Below, piece by piece: positions 4,391 through 9,425 of a stretch of DNA of 9,425 nt (position 1 is the first letter of the stretch; every line of letters begins with the position of its first letter). The notes under the pieces are model-generated. The model ran no database searches. It was not told where the DNA came from and saw only the letters and a program-made list of their open reading frames with translations. Origin of the DNA: JBLMZW01 sp050259035 (GTDB taxonomy: Bacteria; Bacillota; Syntrophomonadia; Syntrophomonadales; DTU052); the NCBI GenBank assembly GCA_050259035.1, contig JBLMZW010000156.1, forward strand, positions 1-9,425. The letters are read 5' to 3'. A program made the translations under genes and the position numbers.

Positions 4391-7021
4391 GTGAACGATT
4401 ATGATGTAATTGTGGTGGGTTCTGGAATCGGTGGATTAACTGGAGCGGCCGTACTGTCTCAGGCTGGACAGCGGGTCCTGGTATTGGAGCGGAATAATGT
4501 TCCCGGGGGATATGCCCAGACCTTTATACGAGGGCGATTTGAGTTTGATGCTTCCATGCACTGGCTATCCGGTATGGGTGAACCAGGTAATCGCGGTCCG
4601 CTAGGTATACTATTTGACAAACTAGGGGTTAGCCAGCGGCTGCACCTGATACCCAGCCATGAGTTTATTCACTGTGTTACTCCTCAAATAGACATCACGC
4701 TGCCCTTTGGCGTGGAGGCGGCCAGAAACCATCTATGTGAGGAGTTCCCTTCCGAAAGAAATAGCATCACTAAGTTGTTTACTGAACTTTCCGAGATTTG
4801 GCGCGAACAGGCAACTCTGCCGCAAGGCCAGATCCCCTTCGACGTTGATCGGCATCGTACTTTGATTAAGTATCAAGGGCGCAGTGTGGCTGAAGTCTTT
4901 AAAGAATACTTTAGTGATCCTCGGCTTAAAATGGTTTTAGCCCAGGCGGGGAATTACTTTGCCCAGCCCTTCACCCGAGTGGCCTTCGCCGATTATGCTC
5001 AAGTCCTGGGCATGTTTCTGAATTATGGCGCGTCTCTGATCACCGGCAAGTCTCAGGCCCTTTCCCAGAGTTTAACCGACGTTATCATGGAAAATGGCGG
5101 TGATGTTTGGCTCAATAACGGAGTGTCCCGGATTCTGGTCGGGGAAAAGGGGATTCGCGGGGTAATAACGGAACAAGGGCAAGAAATCAGCTGCAGTTAT
5201 GTACTTTCCAATGCTGACCCGGTTCACACCTGTTTTAACCTGATCGGCGCTGAACAAGTGCCTTTGGCCTATTTAGACTATCTGCAGGGGATGACGCCGG
5301 GAGGCAGTATTTTTAGTGTTTATCTGGGGCTGGACTGCAATTCCCGCGACCTGGGTATAGAAGCACATACGACTTTCAATATGGCGGCTATGCCGCCTGG
5401 TCCTGATTTTCTGGAGGGCGGGGCTATGGCCTTCCAGTTCCTGCAGGAGGGGCAGTTTCTTGTGCTTCCGGGGCTGGCGATTGCCAACTATAACGCCACT
5501 GATCCTGATTACTCTCCGCCCGGGACCAGCGTTTTAACCCTGAATAGCTTGACCTGGGGCAGCACCTGGCTGCGTATGAATCCCCGTGACTATTCGCAAG
5601 CTAAAAATAGTGCCGTCGAGATGCTGCTGGGAATGGCCGAAAAAGCTTATCCTGGACTTCGAAGCCACATTGAAACCATGGATGCAGCAACCTCCCTGAC
5701 CAATTTACGTTATACCGGAAATTGGGGCGGAAGCTATGTCGGTTTTGCCGAGACCAGGCTTGTTACCCCTCGGCGCATATCATTGCGGGGACCAATTGAA
5801 GGCCTCTATTTTGCCAGTGGTTGGGTTTATGGCGGCGGTATACCGATGTGTGCCGCAGCTGGTGCGGATGCAGCCCAGTGTATTTTACAGGATTCGAAAA
5901 CAACTGGTATAAGTTCCGCTGTTGTGCCTGAGACATCTTTATCGAACACCCCGGAGGTTACAATTGAACAACACCTGGATCTAGAAATGGCGGCTGAAGC
6001 CAAGACTTTGGCAGGTCTGCACCCGGGATTATTGAACCTTAAAATAGTCGATATTATTAAGGAGACTCCCACAACCTCAACTCTTCGTCTGGTTTCGAGC
6101 GAGGGAGATCCTCTTCCCCCATTTCGATCCGGTCAGTACATAAATCTCTTCGTTAACATCAACGGTACTGCCACGTCGAGACCCTATGCAATTTCTTCAT
6201 CTCCGGAACGACCCTATTATGATATAACGGTTAAACGCAAGCCGGGAGGATTTGTATCCATTTATCTACTGGACTGTGTGCAGGTTGGTGATCGATTCAC
6301 CGCCACTGAACCCTGTGGAAATTTTACTCACAATCCATTGACCGATACCGAGGATTTGGTGCTTCTGGCCGGTGGCAGCGGAATAACTCCTTTCGTTTCG
6401 ATGATACGGGGTGCAGTGGAGACCGGACTGCCGCTGCGTTTTCATTTGATCGCTGGAATCAATGATCCCACGGACATGATTTTTTACGATGAACTCATGC
6501 GGATTACGGCTGAGAACAACAATGTCCGAGTGGATTGGGTAGTCAGTCAGCCGACAGAGCAGTGGAGTGGAGAAACCGGTTTTTTGGATAAAGAACGAAT
6601 CGAAAAACTGGTCGGTACGGTGGCAGGCAAAACATTCTTTATAGCCGGCCCTCCTGAGATGCATATGGTTGTCAACGCTGCGCTGAAGGAACTGGGAATT
6701 CCAGAAAAACAGGTGCATCGCGAATCTTATACCCCGGCCCCAATAACGTCAGAAATATCCTGTTTTCAATGCCTGGAAGAACGATCTGGACGCAGTTTTA
6801 TGGCCCGGGCTGACGAGCCTCTAATGATATCCCTGGAAAGAGCGGGGCTGCTGGTGCCTACAATCTGTCGCGCGGGAGAGTGCCTGGCCTGCCGCACAAA
6901 GCTGATTAAGGGAGTTGTCTACGTTCCAGATAATATCCATCGCCGCTTGAGCGACCAGCAGGCAGACTACATTCACCCCTGTGTTACCTATCCTCGGGGA
7001 GACCTGTGTATTCGATTGTGA
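4391..7021 (+). CDS. Three-module redox fusion: CrtI/RetSat-like FAD oxidoreductase + ferredoxin-NAD(P)H reductase + [2Fe-2S] ferredoxin
   Basis: 876 residues; GTG start with GGGGAGGG (4377-4384) 6 bases upstream. Module 1 (about 1-500) is a complete phytoene desaturase/carotenoid isomerase/retinol saturase-like flavoprotein: dinucleotide fold with GSGIGG (10-15), E33, 'PGGYAQTF' (38-45), and the C-terminal FAD segment 'YFASGWVYGGGIPMCAAAG' (473-491). A linker (about 501-545) follows. Module 2 (about 546-780) is an FNR-like reductase: 'RPYAISSSP' (597-605, flavin binding), 'GGSGITPF' (661-668, nicotinamide-nucleotide binding), 'AGPPEM' (752-757). Module 3 (about 786-876) is a plant-type ferredoxin with C826, C831, C834, C864 (Cx4Cx2Cx29C). 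Together they suggest electrons flow from NAD(P)H through flavin and cluster to module 1, favouring a reductive (saturase-like) or redox-balanced reaction on an unsaturated lipid- or isoprenoid-like substrate (inference). No carotenoid genes are nearby. The DNA looks richer in G and C than its neighbours. No membrane helix is obvious. Confidence 0.88.
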   Translation: MNDYDVIVVGSGIGGLTGAAVLSQAGQRVLVLERNNVPGGYAQTFIRGRFEFDASMHWLSGMGEPGNRGPLGILFDKLGVSQRLHLIPSHEFIHCVTPQIDITLPFGVEAARNHLCEEFPSERNSITKLFTELSEIWREQATLPQGQIPFDVDRHRTLIKYQGRSVAEVFKEYFSDPRLKMVLAQAGNYFAQPFTRVAFADYAQVLGMFLNYGASLITGKSQALSQSLTDVIMENGGDVWLNNGVSRILVGEKGIRGVITEQGQEISCSYVLSNADPVHTCFNLIGAEQVPLAYLDYLQGMTPGGSIFSVYLGLDCNSRDLGIEAHTTFNMAAMPPGPDFLEGGAMAFQFLQEGQFLVLPGLAIANYNATDPDYSPPGTSVLTLNSLTWGSTWLRMNPRDYSQAKNSAVEMLLGMAEKAYPGLRSHIETMDAATSLTNLRYTGNWGGSYVGFAETRLVTPRRISLRGPIEGLYFASGWVYGGGIPMCAAAGADAAQCILQDSKTTGISSAVVPETSLSNTPEVTIEQHLDLEMAAEAKTLAGLHPGLLNLKIVDIIKETPTTSTLRLVSSEGDPLPPFRSGQYINLFVNINGTATSRPYAISSSPERPYYDITVKRKPGGFVSIYLLDCVQVGDRFTATEPCGNFTHNPLTDTEDLVLLAGGSGITPFVSMIRGAVETGLPLRFHLIAGINDPTDMIFYDELMRITAENNNVRVDWVVSQPTEQWSGETGFLDKERIEKLVGTVAGKTFFIAGPPEMHMVVNAALKELGIPEKQVHRESYTPAPITSEISCFQCLEERSGRSFMARADEPLMISLERAGLLVPTICRAGECLACRTKLIKGVVYVPDNIHRRLSDQQADYIHPCVTYPRGDLCIRL

Positions 7022-7184
7022 TTGATCAGTTTGGTATACAAGTTGCGATCCTGGAAACGGATACGCTCACAGCAGATTATATTCCTGTTTACCATACCGG
7101 TTAGATCAGGGTGGTAGAATGAGGAACCATTTTATCCAGTGGTATGTGACAGTAAGATAGATTCGACATATTTAGATAGTTTTA
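7022..7184. other. Intergenic stretch without a supported gene
   Basis: Between the fused oxidoreductase and the upp promoter no convincing terminator hairpin with T-run, RNA gene or conserved ORF is seen. A 28-codon frame starts at a GTG overlapping the oxidoreductase stop (GTGA, 7018-7021) and ends at 7104; its nearest purine-rich site (GGGGAG, 6996-7001) is about 16 bases away, too far for a good ribosome site. Confidence 0.5.
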
Positions 7185-7213
7185 TTGTTAATTATACTAA
7201 TATAAAGTATACT
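7185..7213 (+). promoter_or_regulatory. Promoter of upp
   Basis: TTGTTA (7185-7190), a 17-base AT-rich spacer and TATACT (7208-7213) match the sigma-A consensus well. The expected start near 7220 leaves a leader of only about 20 bases, just enough for the ribosome site AGAGG (7225-7229). Such a short leader leaves no room for a PyrR-type attenuator or riboswitch before upp. The -10 box overlaps a small palindrome AGTATACT (7206-7213). Confidence 0.6.
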
Positions 7214-7238
7214 GCCTTAAGAAAAGAGGTTTCGTATT

Positions 7239-7874
7239 GTGGATAATAAAAAAGTGCATATTATGGAGCATCCACTTATAAAGCACAAAATTTCTTTTTT
7301 GCGCGATAAAAATACCGGTACTAAGATTTTCAACGAGCTCGTCAGTGAAATTGCAACGTTGATTTGTTTCGAGGCGACCCGCAACCTGCCGCTTGAAACC
7401 ATTGAAATCGAAACCCCTCTTGCCATTGCAAAAGCCGAAGTTATATGTGGTAAAAAAATGGCTATTATTCCGATACTGCGTGCCGGGCTCGGAATGGTTG
7501 ATGGTGTTAAGTCTCTGGTTCCCAACGCAAAGGTTGGTCACATCGGGCTTTACCGTGACGAGAAAACGCTAGAGCCGGTTAAATATTACTGCAAGATGCC
7601 GCCGGACATAGACCAACGCGACGTGTTCGTGCTTGATCCTATGCTTGCAACGGGCGGTTCCGCTGCGGCAGCAATACAGTTAATAAAAGATTACGGTACA
7701 AAAAGCATAACTTTGATGTGCATTATTGCGGCACCGGAGGGCATTAAGAAAATTACTGAAATGCACCCGGATGTTGAGATATATTGCGGCACGGTGGATT
7801 CTCACCTTAACGAGTACGGTTACATAGTCCCCGGCCTTGGCGATGCAGGCGACAGAATATTTGGTACCAAATAG
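7239..7874 (+). CDS. upp: Uracil phosphoribosyltransferase
   Basis: 211 residues, the normal family length. It makes UMP and pyrophosphate from uracil and PRPP in the cytoplasm (pyrimidine salvage). Visible signatures: 'HPLIKHKISFLRD' (11-23), 'PILRAGLGMVDG' (78-89), the PRPP-binding loop 'VLDPMLATGGSAAAAI' (131-146), 'IAAPEGI' (163-169), and the uracil-binding end 'YIVPGLGDAGDRIFGT' (195-210). The start is GTG at 7239, 9 bases after AGAGG; the next in-frame ATG (7263) would remove the conserved N-terminal residues before HPLI and lacks a ribosome site. The uracil permease gene follows on the same strand after 195 bases, so both steps of uracil use, uptake and ribosylation, are encoded together. 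The protein looks intact. Confidence 0.97.
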   Translation: MDNKKVHIMEHPLIKHKISFLRDKNTGTKIFNELVSEIATLICFEATRNLPLETIEIETPLAIAKAEVICGKKMAIIPILRAGLGMVDGVKSLVPNAKVGHIGLYRDEKTLEPVKYYCKMPPDIDQRDVFVLDPMLATGGSAAAAIQLIKDYGTKSITLMCIIAAPEGIKKITEMHPDVEIYCGTVDSHLNEYGYIVPGLGDAGDRIFGTK

Positions 7875-8069
7875 AACCCACCTCGGGGTAATAACCAAGA
7901 GCTGTTTATGCGCATAATATAGAAATTTTGATTACAAGTTAAGAAGCTTGGTGAAGTTCACCAAATCAACTCGTATGATTCTAGTTGTCCGCAGACGGCG
8001 CTGCCATTTTCACCGGCACAGAATGGCTGAAATCATTAATTTTATGTTGCCGGAGGAAAGGGGATTAAA
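7875..8069 (+). other. upp-uraA intergenic region with inverted repeats
   Basis: This 195-base leader of uraA contains three symmetric elements: ACCC/GGGT around 7876-7889 just after the upp stop, the 17-base perfect palindrome at 7948-7964, and a GCCATT/AATGGC pair (8003-8008 and 8022-8027, 13-base loop). None is followed by a T-run, so no intrinsic terminator is claimed, and the PyrR binding consensus was not recognised. TATGAT at 7974-7979 resembles a -10 box but lacks a well-spaced -35 box. The ribosome site is GGAGGAAAGGGG (8052-8063). Confidence 0.45.
7948..7964. repeat. Perfect 17-base palindrome (operator-like or hairpin)
   Basis: TTGGTGAA-G-TTCACCAA: 8 bases each side of a single central base. 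As DNA it resembles an operator for a dimeric regulator; as RNA it would form a short stem closed by a tight loop. It lies 106 bases before the uraA start and 10 bases before a -10-like TATGAT. No other copy was noticed in the window, so no link to the local MarR or TetR proteins is suggested. Confidence 0.55.
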
Positions 8070-9374
8070 ATGGCTAGAGAAATCATTCAAGTTGAGCAGC
8101 GTCCTCCTCTGGGTATAGGAACTGCACTTAGCCTCCAACATCTTTTCGCAATGTTCGGTGCATCAGTGCTCGTTCCTATTTTATTCAAAGTGGACCCGTC
8201 AGTGGTACTGTTGATGAATGGTATCGGCACTCTTTTATTCATCCTTATCACCAAAGGCAAAGCACCCGCATTCCTTGGTTCAAGCTTCGCGTTTTTGGCG
8301 CCTACTTTCATTATTCTCGGTACTCCCATTAATTCAGGTCACTATGCATTGGCACTCGGTGGCTTCGTAATTGTAGGTATTGTGTTTATGCTGGTTGCAG
8401 GAATTATAAAGTTGTTTGGTACAGCATGGATTGATATAGTAATGCCGCCGGCCGCGATGGGTGCGGTTATCGCACTTATAGGCCTCGAACTTGCAGGAAC
8501 CGCCGCGAGCGGAGCAGGTGTTATCGGCGATAAAATTGATTTGAGAAACGTAATTGTGTTCGTAATTACCCTGGGTACAGCCGTTTTTGGTTCGGTAATG
8601 TTTAAAAAATTCTTTTCTGTTATTCCGATTCTAACAGCGATTGTGGTGGGTTATTTAAGCGCAGTCATCATCGACTACACATGGGTTCTTAGTGCAGGCG
8701 CCACTAAGTTGTGTGATTTTTCGCAGTTTGCCAATATACATGGTCTTTCCGGTATATTTACTATGCCGCATTTTACTCATCCTGTGTTTCATTGGAATGC
8801 AATTTTTGTGATACTTCCAGCGGCCATCGTGGTCATTGCCGAACATATCGGCCATCAGCTGGTCACAAGTAAAATCGTTGAACGCGATCTCATAAAAAAT
8901 CCCGGGCTGCATCGCACGCTGTTCGCAGATGGTATATCCACTGCGCTTTCCGGTCTGGTGGGCTCCGTGCCAACGACTACATATGGCGAGAACATCGGGG
9001 TTATGGCCGTGACAAGAGTTTACAGCGTATGGGTTATCGGCGGAGCTGCGGTAATATCCCTAATCATCGCATTCATTGCGCCGGTTGCATATCTCATCAA
9101 CTCAATCCCCTGGGCGGTCATAGGCGGCGTAAGCTTTCTGCTCTATGGTATGATTGCCGCATCAGGTATAAGACTCCTGGTGGAATCAAAGGTTGACTAC
9201 TCAAAGTCAGTAAATCTGGTCCTCACATCAGTCGTACTTATCACAGGACTTTCGGGTGTTGCTGTTAATATTAACGGCTACGGTCTTAAAGGAATGGCAC
9301 TCGCTAGTATAGTTGCAATGGTTCTCGGGCTACTTTTCTATGTGGATGAGAAATTGAACATGGTAAACAACTAA
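8070..9374 (+). CDS. uraA: Uracil permease, NCS2 family (uracil:proton symporter)
   Basis: 434 residues of a polytopic membrane protein with 14 membrane spans expected in this family. The hallmark 'QHLFAMFGASVLVPI' lies at 23-37. The uracil site of E. coli UraA (Glu241, His245, Glu290) corresponds at a constant offset to Glu258 and His262 in 'AEHIGH' and Glu307 in 'TTYGENIGV'; 'GVMAVTRVYSVWVIGGAA' follows. The end 'GIRLLVESKVDYSKSVNLVLTSV' is also very UraA-like. The start is ATG with AAAGGGGA just upstream (8057-8064) and ends in tandem stops TAA TAG. Known members import uracil with protons; Upp, encoded just upstream, would trap it as UMP. Firmicutes often call this gene pyrP. All key residues are present, so it should be functional. 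Only 51 AT-rich bases follow to the window end, without a visible terminator. Confidence 0.96.
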   Translation: MAREIIQVEQRPPLGIGTALSLQHLFAMFGASVLVPILFKVDPSVVLLMNGIGTLLFILITKGKAPAFLGSSFAFLAPTFIILGTPINSGHYALALGGFVIVGIVFMLVAGIIKLFGTAWIDIVMPPAAMGAVIALIGLELAGTAASGAGVIGDKIDLRNVIVFVITLGTAVFGSVMFKKFFSVIPILTAIVVGYLSAVIIDYTWVLSAGATKLCDFSQFANIHGLSGIFTMPHFTHPVFHWNAIFVILPAAIVVIAEHIGHQLVTSKIVERDLIKNPGLHRTLFADGISTALSGLVGSVPTTTYGENIGVMAVTRVYSVWVIGGAAVISLIIAFIAPVAYLINSIPWAVIGGVSFLLYGMIAASGIRLLVESKVDYSKSVNLVLTSVVLITGLSGVAVNINGYGLKGMALASIVAMVLGLLFYVDEKLNMVNN

Positions 9375-9425
9375 TAGAAACAAACAGTGTTAATTAAAAA
9401 ACAGAATAAAAGAGCAACAAAAAGT

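Noticed and set aside
6266..6718. 150-codon open frame on the minus strand
   Set aside because: It is antisense to the conserved reductase module of the fusion protein and reads like a random translation without a ribosome site.
7022..7184. Intrinsic terminator behind the fused oxidoreductase
   Set aside because: Only short imperfect pairings such as CATACC (7093-7098) with GGTATG (7141-7146) are present, and none is followed by a T-run.
7197..7541. Two overlapping minus-strand frames of about 100 codons over upp
   Set aside because: They are shadows of the well conserved upp gene and its promoter.
7875..8069. PyrR-type attenuator or riboswitch before uraA
   Set aside because: Inverted repeats exist, but no terminator hairpin with T-run and no recognisable PyrR-binding or riboswitch consensus was found.
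1..9425. CRISPR array, insertion sequence or tRNA gene
   Set aside because: No regularly spaced direct repeats, transposase-like frame with terminal repeats, or cloverleaf-like segment was seen; the only repeats are the two operator pairs and small palindromes.

Overview
The window looks like chromosomal DNA of a low-to-moderate GC Gram-positive-type bacterium (Firmicutes, probably Clostridia or Negativicutes). The grounds are strong Shine-Dalgarno sites before nearly every gene, GTG and TTG starts, a UraA/Upp pair of the usual bacterial kind, and regulator/accessory families common in that phylum (MarR, TetR, AraC-GyrI, CPBP, LytTR). The exact genus cannot be read from the sequence. No mobile element, CRISPR array, tRNA or rRNA was found.

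Layout. (1) 3-404 (+) is the C-terminal part of a GyrI-like effector-binding protein, cut by the left edge. (2) 540-3505 (-) is a leftward gene block read in the order marR (3505-3062), a membrane-anchored DUF6544-like protein (3001-2150), a stretch of decayed gene fragments (2117-1729: CPBP-protease-like, then LytTR-like, then a hydrophobic stub), and a membrane-anchored S33 alpha/beta hydrolase with a TTG start (1694-540). A consensus-like promoter and a large near-perfect inverted repeat sit just upstream of marR. (3) 3700-7021 (+) is a divergent rightward pair: a TetR regulator and a large three-module flavoprotein. The latter joins a phytoene-desaturase/retinol-saturase-like FAD enzyme to a ferredoxin-NAD(P)H-reductase-like domain and a plant-type [2Fe-2S] ferredoxin. 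The same 18-bp operator-like palindrome occurs before both genes. (4) 7239-9374 (+) holds upp and uraA, a uracil salvage pair.

How the parts work together. The marR and tetR promoters are divergent but separate, each with its own operator-like sequence inside the promoter, so two local regulatory circuits lie back to back. The TetR circuit appears to serve essentially one target, the fused oxidoreductase. Its domain order suggests a self-contained electron chain, NAD(P)H to FAD to [2Fe-2S] to the FAD of the CrtI/RetSat-like domain, acting on an unknown, probably hydrophobic, unsaturated substrate. This is the most interesting protein in the window. Upp and UraA take up uracil and convert it to UMP. 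The decayed segment between the DUF6544-like gene and the hydrolase shows that the MarR-controlled block has been rearranged by deletion.
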